The notes under the pieces: generated by a model
The model's database searches: none
What the model saw: the letters and a program-made list of their open reading frames with translations, nothing else
What the model was told of the DNA's origin: nothing
Assembly: GCF_013523165.1 (NCBI RefSeq)
Contig: NZ_JAAMQI010000014.1
Span: 1 to 64,000, forward strand
Direction: 5' to 3'
Length of the DNA stretch: 64,000 bases
From: Pseudomonas entomophila
GTDB taxonomy: Bacteria; Pseudomonadota; Gammaproteobacteria; Pseudomonadales; Pseudomonadaceae
Shown here: positions 8,141 to 16,571 of the stretch, piece by piece
Layout of the letters: each line of letters opens with the position of its first letter
Numbering within the stretch: position 1 is the stretch's first letter
Translations under genes and position numbers: made by a program

Positions 8141-9445
8141 TCAACCCAGCTGTTCGACCCGAATGCGGACCACCTTGCCGACTACGTCCTGCAGGTCTTC
8201 CAGCGCGACGATGGCATCGTTGATGCGCTGCTCGATGACGCGGTGGGTGACCAGGATCATCGGCACCAGGCCATCCTGCTCCTCGGCCTCCTTCTGCATG
8301 ATCGACTCGATGTTGATGCCGCGCTCGGACAGGATGCTCGCGACCTGGGCCAGCACGCCTGGATGATCCTTGGCCTGGATGCGCAGATAGTAGGCGCTCT
8401 CGCAGGCCTCGATCGGCAGGATCGGGTGGGCCGACAGCGCGTCCGGCTGGAAGGCCAGGTGCGGCACGCGGTTTTCCGGGTCGGACGTCATGGCACGGAC
8501 CACGTCGACCAGGTCGGCGACCACCGACGAGGCGGTCGGCTCCATGCCGGCGCCAGCGCCATAGTAGAGGCTCGAACCGGCGGCATCGCCGTTGACCATG
8601 ACCGCGTTCATCACGCCGTTCACGTTGGCAATCAGCCGGTCGGCCGGGATCAGGGTCGGGTGCACGCGCAGCTCGATGCCGCTGTCGGTGCTGCGCGCCA
8701 CGCCCAGGTGCTTGATGCGGTAGCCCAGTGCCTCGGCGTAGTTGACGTCGGCCGTGGTCAGCTGGGTGATGCCTTCGGTGTAGGCCTTGTCGAACTGCAG
8801 CGGGATGCCGAACGCGATCGATGCCAGGATGGTCAGCTTGTGCGCGGCGTCGATGCCTTCGACGTCGAAGGTCGGGTCGGCCTCGGCGTAGCCCAGCGCC
8901 TGCGCTTCGGCGAGCACGTCGGGGAAGGTACGACCCTTGTCGCGCATCTCGGTGAGGATGAAGTTGCCGGTACCGTTGATGATGCCGGCGAGCCAGTTGA
9001 TCCGGTTGGCCGACAGGCCTTCGCGGATGGCCTTGATCACCGGGATGCCGCCGGCCACGGCCGCTTCGAAGGCGACGATCACGCCTTTTTCACGGGCCTT
9101 GGCAAAGATTTCGTTGCCGTGCACGGCGATCAGCGCCTTGTTCGCCGTGACCACGTGCTTGCCGTTCTCGATGGCCTTGAGCACCAGATCGCGCGCCAGG
9201 GTATAGCCGCCGATCAGTTCGATGACGATGTCGATCTCGGGGTTGCTCGCGACCTCGAACACATCAGCGGTAATGGGGGTACCGGCAATCTGACAGTTGG
9301 GGTTCTGCGAACGCAGGGCGATCTGCGCCACTTCGATGCCGCGGCCGGCCCGCCGGGCGATTTCCTCGGCGTTGCGCTGAAGTACATTGAAGGTACCGCC
9401 ACCGACGGTCCCCAACCCACAGATGCCTACTTTGACCGGTTTCAC
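8141..9445 (-). CDS. hom: Homoserine dehydrogenase (monofunctional, with ACT domain)
   Basis: NAD(P)-dependent reduction of aspartate semialdehyde to homoserine, the branch point to threonine and methionine. The 434 residues show the Rossmann motif KVGICGLGTVGGGTFN at the N-terminus, the catalytic region GIINGTGNFILTEM and YAEADPTFDVEGIDAAHK, and a C-terminal ACT domain (from about residue 350, KDHPGVLAQVASILSERGI) expected to bind threonine for feedback inhibition. The GTG start at 9445 is chosen because GGGGAG lies at the right distance, 6 bases away. The alternative TTG two codons upstream would abut the ribosome binding site. Confidence 0.97.
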   Translation of the reverse strand: MKPVKVGICGLGTVGGGTFNVLQRNAEEIARRAGRGIEVAQIALRSQNPNCQIAGTPITADVFEVASNPEIDIVIELIGGYTLARDLVLKAIENGKHVVTANKALIAVHGNEIFAKAREKGVIVAFEAAVAGGIPVIKAIREGLSANRINWLAGIINGTGNFILTEMRDKGRTFPDVLAEAQALGYAEADPTFDVEGIDAAHKLTILASIAFGIPLQFDKAYTEGITQLTTADVNYAEALGYRIKHLGVARSTDSGIELRVHPTLIPADRLIANVNGVMNAVMVNGDAAGSSLYYGAGAGMEPTASSVVADLVDVVRAMTSDPENRVPHLAFQPDALSAHPILPIEACESAYYLRIQAKDHPGVLAQVASILSERGINIESIMQKEAEEQDGLVPMILVTHRVIEQRINDAIVALEDLQDVVGKVVRIRVEQLG

Positions 9446-9524
9446 TGTCAACTCCCCATGAACGGCCGACGACGTGCCGACCGTGAAAACAGCCGTCTCC
9501 CCATGGCGACGGCGTCAGATTAGA

Positions 9525-10268
9525 TTACTTGCCTTCGGCCAGGACCAGCTTGGCCAGCTGTGGCGCAGGCTGATAGCCCGGAATGACCTGGCCGCTCTCC
9601 AGCACGATCGCGGGCGTCCCGTTGACGCCGATCGACTGGCCGAGGTGGAACTGCTTGGCGACCGGGTTGGCGCAGCTGGCGGCCTTGACGTCCTTGCCGT
9701 CGATCAGCTTGTCCAGCGCCGCACGGCGATCACTGGAGCACCAGACCGCCTGCAACTGCTCGTCGCCCGCCGAGCCTGGCCCCTGACGCGGGAAGGCGAC
9801 ATAGCGCACTTCGATACCGCGACGGTTCAGCTCGGGCACTTCGGCGTGCAGCTTGTGGCAGTACGGGCAGGTGGTGTCGGTAAAGACGGTGATGTGCGAC
9901 TTGGCCTTGCCCTGGGCAGGATAAACCACCATTTCGCCGACGGGAATGCTGTTGATCAGCTTGGCCACACCCGTGCGCTCGGTCTTCTCGGTGAGGTTGA
10001 CCGGCTTGCCGTCCTGGACCTGGAACAGGTAGCCCTGCATCACGAACTGCCCGTCGGCGCTGGCATACAGCACGCGCCCGCCCTGAAGCTGAACTTCGTA
10101 GAGGCCGTTGACCGGGCTGGCCGCCACGTGCTCCACCGGCACGTCCAGTTCGAGGGTCTTGAGCGTCTTGCGAATGGCCTGCTCGGCGGCCGGATCCGGG
10201 CTCGCCGCAACGGCGAACGTGCTGGCCAGCGCCAAGGCGGCGGCGGCGAAAAGCGGGGTCACGCGCAT
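9525..10268 (-). CDS. dsbC: Periplasmic thiol:disulfide isomerase DsbC
   Basis: A 247-residue periplasmic protein that rearranges wrong disulfides in exported proteins. A signal peptide (MRVTPLFAAAALALASTFAVA) of about 21 residues is followed by the N-terminal dimerisation domain and a thioredoxin domain with the active site TTCPYCHKLHAEV. The cis-proline loop is NGTPAIV, and the additional cysteines (WCSS and SCANP) form the second, structural disulfide. The start at 10268 has AGGAG at ideal spacing. The gene lies between xerD and hom, same strand, as in other Pseudomonas genomes. Confidence 0.95.
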   Translation of the reverse strand: MRVTPLFAAAALALASTFAVAASPDPAAEQAIRKTLKTLELDVPVEHVAASPVNGLYEVQLQGGRVLYASADGQFVMQGYLFQVQDGKPVNLTEKTERTGVAKLINSIPVGEMVVYPAQGKAKSHITVFTDTTCPYCHKLHAEVPELNRRGIEVRYVAFPRQGPGSAGDEQLQAVWCSSDRRAALDKLIDGKDVKAASCANPVAKQFHLGQSIGVNGTPAIVLESGQVIPGYQPAPQLAKLVLAEGK

Positions 10269-10419
10269 GAAAACTCCTGGGGGCGGACGAGGACGGCGCA
10301 GCTGCCTGCCAGACACCGTCGGGCGCTCTGGCAGCGCAGGCTACAAAGCGCCCAAGCCTACCACAACCGAAGGCCGCTGACCGACACTCACGGCCGCTCT
10401 GGCGCAACATGAACGGCGC

Positions 10420-11316
10420 TCATCCACGCGGGTGGTGTTCGGCATGCAGTTGCTGCAGGCGCGCCTTGGCCACATGGGTATAGATCTGGGTGGTGGACAG
10501 GTCGCTGTGGCCCAGCAGCATCTGCACCACCCGCAGATCGGCGCCATGGTTGAGCAGGTGAGTGGCAAAGGCATGGCGCAAGGTATGCGGTGACAGCGTC
10601 TTGTCGATGCCCGCGACGAGCGCATGGTGCTTGATCCGATGCCAGAAGGTCTGGCGGGTCATCTGCTCGCCCCGCTGACTGGGGAACAGCACATCGCTTG
10701 GCCGTCCGTTGAGCAGGTCGGCACGACCACCGCGCAGGTAGCGCTCGACCCAGACCACCGCCTCCTCGCCCATCGGCACCAGGCGCTCCTTGCTGCCCTT
10801 GCCCATCACCCGCAGCACACCCTGGCGCAGGTTGACCTGGTCGAGCCGCAGGCTCACCAGTTCGGTCACCCGCAACCCGCAGGCGTACAGCACCTCGAGC
10901 ATGGCCCGGTCCCGCTCGCCGATCGGCTCGCCCAGGTCCGGCGCCTGCAACAAGGCCTCGACATCGGCCTCCGACAGCGACTTGGGTAGCGGCTTGCCCA
11001 ACTGCGGCATCTCCACCAGCAAGGTCGGATCGACCGCGACATGGCCCTCGCGCAGCAGGTAGCGGAAGAATCCACGCAGCCCGGAAATGAAGCGCGCCGT
11101 GGAGCGTGGTTTGTAACCCTGATCCACACGCCAGGCCAGGTGATCGAGGATCAGCTCGCGCCCTACCCCTTCCAGCGCGACGCCTTGCTCGTTCAACCAG
11201 CCGTTGAACAGGACGAGGTCGCTGCGATAGGACACACGCGTGTTGTCGGACAGCCCCTTCTCCAGCCAGAGCGTGTCGAGGAAGGGATCGATCAGGGGGT
11301 GGTCGAGTGCCGGCAT
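10420..11316 (-). CDS. xerD: Site-specific tyrosine recombinase XerD
   Basis: XerD acts with XerC at dif to resolve chromosome dimers. The 298-residue protein has the N-terminal SAM-like core-binding domain (DPFLDTLWLEKGLSDNT). The C-terminal catalytic domain carries the first Arg in YACGLRVTELVSL, HTLRHAFATHLL with His and Arg, LGHSDLSTTQ, and the nucleophile in QIYTHVAK. The start MPALDHPLIDPF at 11316 is the usual one; the frame is open for 23 more codons with no family similarity. It is followed by dsbC. Confidence 0.96.
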   Translation of the reverse strand: MPALDHPLIDPFLDTLWLEKGLSDNTRVSYRSDLVLFNGWLNEQGVALEGVGRELILDHLAWRVDQGYKPRSTARFISGLRGFFRYLLREGHVAVDPTLLVEMPQLGKPLPKSLSEADVEALLQAPDLGEPIGERDRAMLEVLYACGLRVTELVSLRLDQVNLRQGVLRVMGKGSKERLVPMGEEAVVWVERYLRGGRADLLNGRPSDVLFPSQRGEQMTRQTFWHRIKHHALVAGIDKTLSPHTLRHAFATHLLNHGADLRVVQMLLGHSDLSTTQIYTHVAKARLQQLHAEHHPRG

Positions 11317-11448
11317 GGGGTACCTGGGTAGGGAGAGCGGAAGTGGCAAGCTGCAAGCCAGAGCGGCCAGGGCTGCCGGTATCATTCGATCGCCATGGGA
11401 CCAGCAGCGCGGCTTTGGCGGGTAGCGTATGGCTCGACGCCCGCTGCC

Positions 11449-11859
11449 TCAGTCGCCCTGAGGCAGGATCGGCACCGGCCGCTTGTCCTCGTCGATGGCC
11501 ACGAAGCTGAACACACCGTGGATCGCCCGCTCGCGCCTGTCCACGTACATGTCCTCGACGAAGACCTCGACCTCCACCTGCAGGCTGGTGGTGCCGACCT
11601 TGATCACCGTCCCGACCAGCTCGACGATGGAACCGGCGGCGATCGGGTGCTTGAAATCGATCCGGTCGGTCGACACCGTCACCAACGGCAAGCGGCAGAA
11701 GCGCGTGGCGGCGATGAACGAGACCTCGTCCATCCAGGCCAGGGCCGTACCGCCGAACAGGGTGTTGTGGTGGTTGGTGGTGGACGGGAATACCGCCTTG
11801 GTCACACGCGTGACCGACGATTCGGTACGGCGCTGGATCTCATGGTCACGGGTCGTCAT
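11449..11859 (-). CDS. Acyl-CoA thioesterase, hotdog fold (YciA/BACH type)
   Basis: A 136-residue cytosolic hotdog-fold enzyme that hydrolyses acyl-CoA. The diagnostic motif is HHNTLFGGTALAWMDEVSFI, holding the catalytic Asp and the Asn/His of the YciA/ACOT7 class. FKHPIAAGSIVELVGTVIKV and the strand ending VFSFVAID complete the fold. GTGAAG precedes the ATG at 11859. It stands alone between the rplS terminator and xerD. The preferred chain length cannot be read from the sequence. Confidence 0.9.
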   Translation of the reverse strand: MTTRDHEIQRRTESSVTRVTKAVFPSTTNHHNTLFGGTALAWMDEVSFIAATRFCRLPLVTVSTDRIDFKHPIAAGSIVELVGTVIKVGTTSLQVEVEVFVEDMYVDRRERAIHGVFSFVAIDEDKRPVPILPQGD

Positions 11860-11894
11860 GGCATCGCTTCACGAAAACAAAGGGGCACATAGCA

Positions 11895-11920
11895 AAAAAG
11901 CAGCCCGAAGGCTGCTTTTT
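11895..11920 (-). terminator. Terminator of the rpsP-rimM-trmD-rplS operon
   Basis: AAAAAGCAGCC (11895-11905), CGAA loop, GGCTGCTTTTT (11910-11920): a perfect 11-bp stem with T tracts on either strand, 39 bp after the rplS stop codon. It may also act in the opposite direction. Confidence 0.9.
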
Positions 11921-11958
11921 GTCTCGCAAGGTAGCCAGGGCCACCGGTCAAACTGCAC

Positions 11959-12309
11959 TCAGGACAGTTTTTCCTTGATGCGAGCGGCTTTGCCGGACAG
12001 GTCGCGGAGATAGTACAGCTTGGCTTTACGCACGTCACCACGACGTTTCACGGCCAGGCTGTCGATCTGCGGGCTGTAGGTCTGGAAGGTACGCTCGACG
12101 CCAACGCCGCTGGAGATCTTGCGCACGGTGAAGGCGCTGTTCAGACCGCGGTTACGCTTGGCGATCACGACACCTTCGAATGCCTGCAGACGGGAACGCT
12201 CGCCTTCCTTCACTTTCACCTGAACGACGATGGTATCGCCGGGTGCGAAGGTCGGGATTTCCTTGCTCATCTGCTCGGCTTCGAGCTGCTGGATGATCTT
12301 GTTGGTCAT
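11959..12309 (-). CDS. rplS: 50S ribosomal protein L19
   Basis: A 116-residue ribosomal protein at the 30S-50S interface. The sequence has the L19 landmarks: [30 protein letters not shown], the conserved SGVGVERTF and [15 protein letters not shown] at the end. GGAGCACAGC places the ribosome binding site before the ATG at 12309. It is the last gene of the rpsP-rimM-trmD-rplS operon, 42 bp after trmD. Confidence 0.98.
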   Translation of the reverse strand: MTNKIIQQLEAEQMSKEIPTFAPGDTIVVQVKVKEGERSRLQAFEGVVIAKRNRGLNSAFTVRKISSGVGVERTFQTYSPQIDSLAVKRRGDVRKAKLYYLRDLSGKAARIKEKLS

Positions 12310-12351
12310 GCTGTGCTCCTAAGGCGGATGTTCGATCCACCATCGATACGT

Positions 12352-13104
12352 TTAACTATCGTCCCGCTCGCGGAGATATTCCTCGAGCAGCTTGTTCTCT
12401 TCTCCAGAAAGCGAGCGACTTTCCAGAAGATCGGCGCGTCGCTCGAAGGTTCTCCCGAGGGATTGCTTCATTCGCCAACGCCGGATGTGTGCATGGTTGC
12501 CACTGAGCAACACGTCGGGTACGCGCCGATCCGCATACACCTCAGGCCGGGTGTAGTGCGGGCAGTCCAGCAGACCGTCGGTAAAGGAATCCTCTTCCGC
12601 CGAGTCCACATGCCCTAAAGCTCCGGGCAGCAGTCGCGTAACCGCATCGATCAGCACCATGGCCGGCAGCTCGCCACCGGACAGAACATAGTCGCCAACC
12701 GACCACTCCTCATCGACATGCGTCTCGATGAAACGCTCGTCGATGCCTTCGTAACGACCGGCGATCAGGATCAACGACTCCTGTTGCGCCAGGCCTTTGA
12801 CCGCTTGCTGCGTCAGCTTGCGGCCTTGTGGCGACAGGTAGATCACCTTCGCCGCAGCTCCAGTCGCCTGCCTGGCCTCGGCCAGGGCATCTTCCAGAGG
12901 CTTGATCTTCATCACCATGCCCGGACCACCGCCGAAAGGCCGATCGTCCACCGTGTGGTGCCGATCCGTGGTGTAGTCCCGCGGGTTCCAGCAGGTCACC
13001 TCGAGCAACCCCTGTTTCACCGCGCGGCTGGTAATGCCGTACGCCGTGATGGCCGAGAACATCTCGGGGAACAACGTGACCACATCGACGCGAAGGTTAC
13101 CCAT
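12352..13104 (-). CDS. trmD: tRNA (guanine-N1)-methyltransferase
   Basis: TrmD methylates G37 of tRNAs reading CNN codons with S-adenosylmethionine, preventing +1 frameshifting. The 250-residue SPOUT enzyme shows [14 protein letters not shown] at the N-terminus, [13 protein letters not shown], the trefoil-knot segments YLSPQGR and [13 protein letters not shown], and [15 protein letters not shown] with the catalytic-site residues. The gene begins 3 bp after the rimM stop codon, so translation is probably coupled. Confidence 0.98.
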   Translation of the reverse strand: MGNLRVDVVTLFPEMFSAITAYGITSRAVKQGLLEVTCWNPRDYTTDRHHTVDDRPFGGGPGMVMKIKPLEDALAEARQATGAAAKVIYLSPQGRKLTQQAVKGLAQQESLILIAGRYEGIDERFIETHVDEEWSVGDYVLSGGELPAMVLIDAVTRLLPGALGHVDSAEEDSFTDGLLDCPHYTRPEVYADRRVPDVLLSGNHAHIRRWRMKQSLGRTFERRADLLESRSLSGEENKLLEEYLRERDDS

Positions 13105-13107
13105 CGG

Positions 13108-13644
13108 TCAGAAGTCCGCGTCCCAATCGACCCGCATCACGCCTGCATCCAGATCGATGGCTTGCACGCATTGCGCCGTGTAGGGCAACAAGCGTTCGCG
13201 ATCGTCCAGGCTGCCTGCGCAGGGCCGCACCACCAATACATCGTTCGCGCCGGTCTCCAACAGGTGATCGACCTTGCCGAACAGCTGTTCGTCCTGGTTG
13301 ATGACGCTCAGACCCACCAGCTGGTACCAGTAGTACTCGCCGTCGGTCAGGTTGGGCAAAAGGCTTCGCTTGACACAGATGTCGTAACCGCTCAGAAGAC
13401 GTGCTTCATCGCGATCGTCGAGGCCCTTGAGCTTGACGACCAATCCCTTTTGCGAGGGACGACCGCTGACCAGCTCTGCCTGCTTTACCACGCCTTCGTG
13501 CCGAAGCGTCCAGCGGGGATAATCCAACAGGTTCTCAATCGGATCGGTAAAGGAATACACCTTCACCTCGCCGCGAACGCCGTGAACCGAAAAGATCTTG
13601 CCGACGACGATCAGGTCGTCCGCGTTTTCTGGCGTCGCGTTCAT
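13108..13644 (-). CDS. rimM: 16S rRNA processing protein RimM
   Basis: RimM helps mature the 3' domain of 16S rRNA in the 30S head and binds S19. The 178 residues comprise the N-terminal barrel (LIVVGKIFSVHGVRGEVKVYSF, quoted in part: KIFSVHGVRGEVKV) and the PRC-barrel (YYWYQLVGLSVIN, then VLVVRP and the terminal MRVDWDADF). It lies 5 bp after rpsP and 3 bp before trmD, the conserved operon order. Confidence 0.97.
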   Translation of the reverse strand: MNATPENADDLIVVGKIFSVHGVRGEVKVYSFTDPIENLLDYPRWTLRHEGVVKQAELVSGRPSQKGLVVKLKGLDDRDEARLLSGYDICVKRSLLPNLTDGEYYWYQLVGLSVINQDEQLFGKVDHLLETGANDVLVVRPCAGSLDDRERLLPYTAQCVQAIDLDAGVMRVDWDADF

Positions 13645-13649
13645 GGTGC

Positions 13650-13901
13650 TCAGGCAGCGGCCTTGGCAGCGTCCTTCAGCAGCTGAGCAACACGCTCAGA
13701 CGGCTGCGCACCCTGGCTCAGCCAGTAGGTAGCACGTTCCTGATCGACCGACAGACGAACTTCGCCGCCAGCTGCGATCGGGTTGAAGAAACCGATACGC
13801 TCGACGAAACGGCCATCACGGGCGTTACGGCTGTTGGTCACGGTCAGGTGGTAGAATGGGCGCTTTTTGGAGCCGCCACGGGCAAGACGGATGGTTACCA
13901 T
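13650..13901 (-). CDS. rpsP: 30S ribosomal protein S16
   Basis: An 83-residue ribosomal protein starting [19 protein letters not shown], the unmistakable S16 N-terminus, with ERIGFFNP and [19 protein letters not shown] following. The start at 13901 is preferred to a 24-codon longer frame because the family begins with MVTIRL. It is the first gene of the rpsP-rimM-trmD-rplS operon, with a plausible sigma-70 promoter about 75 bp upstream. Confidence 0.98.
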   Translation of the reverse strand: MVTIRLARGGSKKRPFYHLTVTNSRNARDGRFVERIGFFNPIAAGGEVRLSVDQERATYWLSQGAQPSERVAQLLKDAAKAAA

Positions 13902-13973
13902 GTGAACATCGTTCCTGTAGTCGGTGCTGCAAATCTGAATGCACAGTGGGCACGGGTGCCCAAAAGGCCGCAT

Positions 13974-14002
13974 ATTCTCAGGGAATATACGGGCTTTTGC
14001 AA
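13974..14002 (-). promoter_or_regulatory. Candidate sigma-70 promoter of the rpsP operon
   Basis: On the minus strand TTGCAA (14002-13997) and GAGAAT (13979-13974) are separated by 17 bases, about 73 bp upstream of the rpsP start codon. The -10 box matches four of six consensus positions. An overlapping TATATT offers an alternative -10. Assigned by eye only. Confidence 0.4.
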
Positions 14003-14004
14003 AC

Positions 14005-14091
14005 GCCTTTTGGAAAAAAGGCCGTTCGCCTGCGTTCAGACCTGCCGGTTACGCCGCCCGCAAGGGCGGCAATGTCCCCGCCAGGGCGGGG
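14005..14091 (-). terminator. Hairpin cluster after ffh (possible terminator)
   Basis: Three small hairpins lie between ffh and the rpsP operon: CCCCGC/GCGGGG (14076-14091), GCCGCCC/GGGCGGC (14053-14070) and GCCTTTT/AAAAGGC (14005-14022). They follow the ffh stop codon on the minus strand by 40 to 130 bp. None has a long uridine tract, so termination strength is uncertain. Confidence 0.4.
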
Positions 14092-14133
14092 TTTCCAGTC
14101 GGCCGCGGCGCCCGCGACCGACCTGAATCGGGG

Positions 14134-15513
14134 TCAGAGCTTGGGCATGTTGCCGCCACCTGGCAGCATCCCGCCCAGGCCGCGCATCATCTTCGACATG
14201 CCGCCCTTGGTGGAGAACTTCTTCATCATCTTCTGCATCTGCTTGTGCTGCTTGATCAGACGCCCGACGTCCTGCACCTGGGTGCCGGAACCCAGCGCGA
14301 TGCGGCGCTTGCGCGAGCCACTGATGACGTCAGGGTCGCGGCGCTCGGCCGGGGTCATGGAGTTGATGATCGCCTCCATCTGCTTGAACTGCTTCTCGGC
14401 CGCGCCCTGGGCGTTGCCCATCTGCGACAGGTTCATGCCACCGATGCTCGGCAGCTTGTCCATCAGGCCGCCCAGACCGCCCATGTTCTTCATCTGCTGA
14501 AGCTGGTCGCGGAAGTCTTCCAGGTCGAAGCCCTTGCCCTTCTTGAGCTTCTTGGCGAGCTTGTCGGCCTTGGTCTTGTCCAGGGTCTGCTCGGCCTGCT
14601 CGATCAGGCTGAGCATGTCGCCCATGCCGAGAATCCGCGAGGCGATCCGCTCGGGGTGGAACGGTTCGAGCGCGTCGCTCTTCTCGCCCATGCCGATGAA
14701 CTTGATCGGCTTGCCGGTGATGGCACGCACCGACAGTGCGGCACCGCCACGGGCATCGCCGTCGACCTTGGTGAGGATCACGCCGGTCAGCGGCAGTGCA
14801 TCGCCGAAGGCCTTGGCGGTGTTGGCGGCGTCCTGGCCGGTCATGGCGTCGACCACGAACAGCGTCTCGACCGGCTTGACCGCCGCGTGCAGCGCCTTGA
14901 TCTCGTCCATCATGTCGGTGTCGACGTGCAGACGGCCGGCGGTGTCGACGATCACCACATCGATGTACTTGAGCTTGGCTTCGCGGATCGCCGCTTCGGC
15001 GATGGCCACCGGCTTCTGGCTGATGTCGGACGGGAAGAAGGTCACGCCGATGTCGTTGGCCAGGGTCTCGAGCTGCTTGATCGCCGCCGGACGGTAGACG
15101 TCGGCCGAGACCACCATGACCGACTTCTTCTTGCGTTCCTTGAGCAGTTTGGCGAGCTTGCCGGCGGTGGTGGTCTTGCCCGCGCCCTGCAGGCCGGCCA
15201 TCAGCACCACGGCCGGTGGCGCGGCGTTGAGCGCCAGCTCTTCGTTGGCCGCACCCATCAGGCCTTCGAGCTCGGCCTGGACGATCTTCACGAACGCCTG
15301 GCCCGGGGTCAGGCTGCGCGATACCTCGGTGCCGACCGCCCGCTCCTTGACGCTGTTGACGAAATCCTTGACCACCGGCAATGCGACGTCGGCTTCGAGC
15401 AGGGCCATGCGCACTTCGCGCAGCGTGTCCTTGATGTTGTCTTCGGTCAGCTTGGCCTTGCCGGTGACATGGCGCAGCGTCTGTGACAGGCGGTCGGTCA
15501 GGTTTTCGAACAT
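14134..15513 (-). CDS. ffh: Signal recognition particle protein Ffh
   Basis: The GTPase of the signal recognition particle, which binds 4.5S RNA and signal sequences and docks with FtsY. Residues 1-90 form the N helical bundle (MFENLTDRLSQTLRHVTG). The G domain has the P-loop GLQGAGKTTTAGKL, the DTAGRLHVD switch and TKVDGDARGG. The methionine-rich M domain ends GGMSKMMRGLGGMLPGGGN. AAAGGAT precedes the ATG at 15513; a longer open frame upstream has no family similarity. Length (459) is normal. Confidence 0.98.
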   Translation of the reverse strand: MFENLTDRLSQTLRHVTGKAKLTEDNIKDTLREVRMALLEADVALPVVKDFVNSVKERAVGTEVSRSLTPGQAFVKIVQAELEGLMGAANEELALNAAPPAVVLMAGLQGAGKTTTAGKLAKLLKERKKKSVMVVSADVYRPAAIKQLETLANDIGVTFFPSDISQKPVAIAEAAIREAKLKYIDVVIVDTAGRLHVDTDMMDEIKALHAAVKPVETLFVVDAMTGQDAANTAKAFGDALPLTGVILTKVDGDARGGAALSVRAITGKPIKFIGMGEKSDALEPFHPERIASRILGMGDMLSLIEQAEQTLDKTKADKLAKKLKKGKGFDLEDFRDQLQQMKNMGGLGGLMDKLPSIGGMNLSQMGNAQGAAEKQFKQMEAIINSMTPAERRDPDVISGSRKRRIALGSGTQVQDVGRLIKQHKQMQKMMKKFSTKGGMSKMMRGLGGMLPGGGNMPKL

Positions 15514-15752
15514 GGTGATCCTTTCAGGCTGGCGAGCCGAGATTTTCAGGCGCCGGGGCGGCAGACGACACGCGCGGGGCGCAACAAGCCGGCGAGTATA
15601 ACCAAGACTGGCGCCGTCGCCCACCTGCCCGGACACCGCGCCGCCGCCGAGCGGTGCCCGCGCCCTGTCCCTGCACCGGCTGGCCGGCAGGCTTCCTAGG
15701 CAGGCGCGTTCTATGCCAAACTCCGACCTTTAGGGCTTGCCTCACAGGACTT

Positions 15753-16562
15753 ATGCTCTCCTCACCCAGTCTCCTCCCCAATCTGATCGCCGCCTGCCTG
15801 TACGCCCTCGCCGCGTTCCATCAGGGCACCTGCCTGGCCAAGGGCACGCGTGCCGACAAACGGCTGCTCGGTGTGCTGGGTGGCATCGCCGTCATGGCCC
15901 AAGGCATCGCCCTGTTCTTCCAGTTGCTCACACCGCTGGGCCTGAGCCTGGACTTCTTCAGTTCCGCCAGCCTGATCGCCACCGCCGTCATCGCCCTGAC
16001 ACTGCTGGCCTGCCTGCGCATCCCCGTGGAGAACCTGCTGCTGTTGCTGTTCCCCCTGGGCGCCATCACCGCGCTGCTGTCGCAGTTCGCCCCGCCCGGC
16101 ACCGTGCCCCTGATCAACGAGCAACCGGGCATCCTGGCGCACATCCTGCTGTCGATCCTCGCCTATGGACTGTTCACCATGGCGATGTTCCAGTCCCTGC
16201 TCCTGCTGCTGCAGGACCGTCAGCTCAAGCACAAGCACCCCTCGGGGCTGATCCGCAACTTCCCGCCCCTGCAGACCATGGAAAGCCTGCTGTTCGGCTT
16301 CCTGTGGGCCGGCTGGGGCCTGCTCACGCTGTCGCTGATCTCCGGCTGGCTGTTCCTGGACAACCTGTTCGCCCAGCACCTGGTGCACAAGACCTCGTTG
16401 TCGTGCATCGCCTGGGTGGTGTTCAGCGTCCTGCTGCTGGGGCGCCATCGGTTGGGCTGGCGCGGGCACAAGGCGATCCGCTGGACGCTGGCCGGGTTCT
16501 GCCTGCTGATGCTGGCGTACTTCGGCAGCAAGCTGGTACGCGAATTCATCCTGCATATCTGA
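15753..16562 (+). CDS. Cytochrome c assembly (CcsA/CcmC-like) membrane protein, YpjD type
   Basis: A 269-residue inner-membrane protein with about eight hydrophobic segments. It carries the tryptophan-rich haem-handling motif of the CcsA/CcmC/CcmF superfamily as WAGWGLLTLSLISGW near residue 190, with conserved His residues before and after. Members of this YpjD group are found next to ffh in many gammaproteobacteria and their exact role is not settled. The gene is divergent from ffh and lies 9 bp before the CorC-like gene, suggesting one transcript. CAGGA precedes the ATG. Confidence 0.88.
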   Translation: MLSSPSLLPNLIAACLYALAAFHQGTCLAKGTRADKRLLGVLGGIAVMAQGIALFFQLLTPLGLSLDFFSSASLIATAVIALTLLACLRIPVENLLLLLFPLGAITALLSQFAPPGTVPLINEQPGILAHILLSILAYGLFTMAMFQSLLLLLQDRQLKHKHPSGLIRNFPPLQTMESLLFGFLWAGWGLLTLSLISGWLFLDNLFAQHLVHKTSLSCIAWVVFSVLLLGRHRLGWRGHKAIRWTLAGFCLLMLAYFGSKLVREFILHI

Positions 16563-16571
16563 CCGCTCATC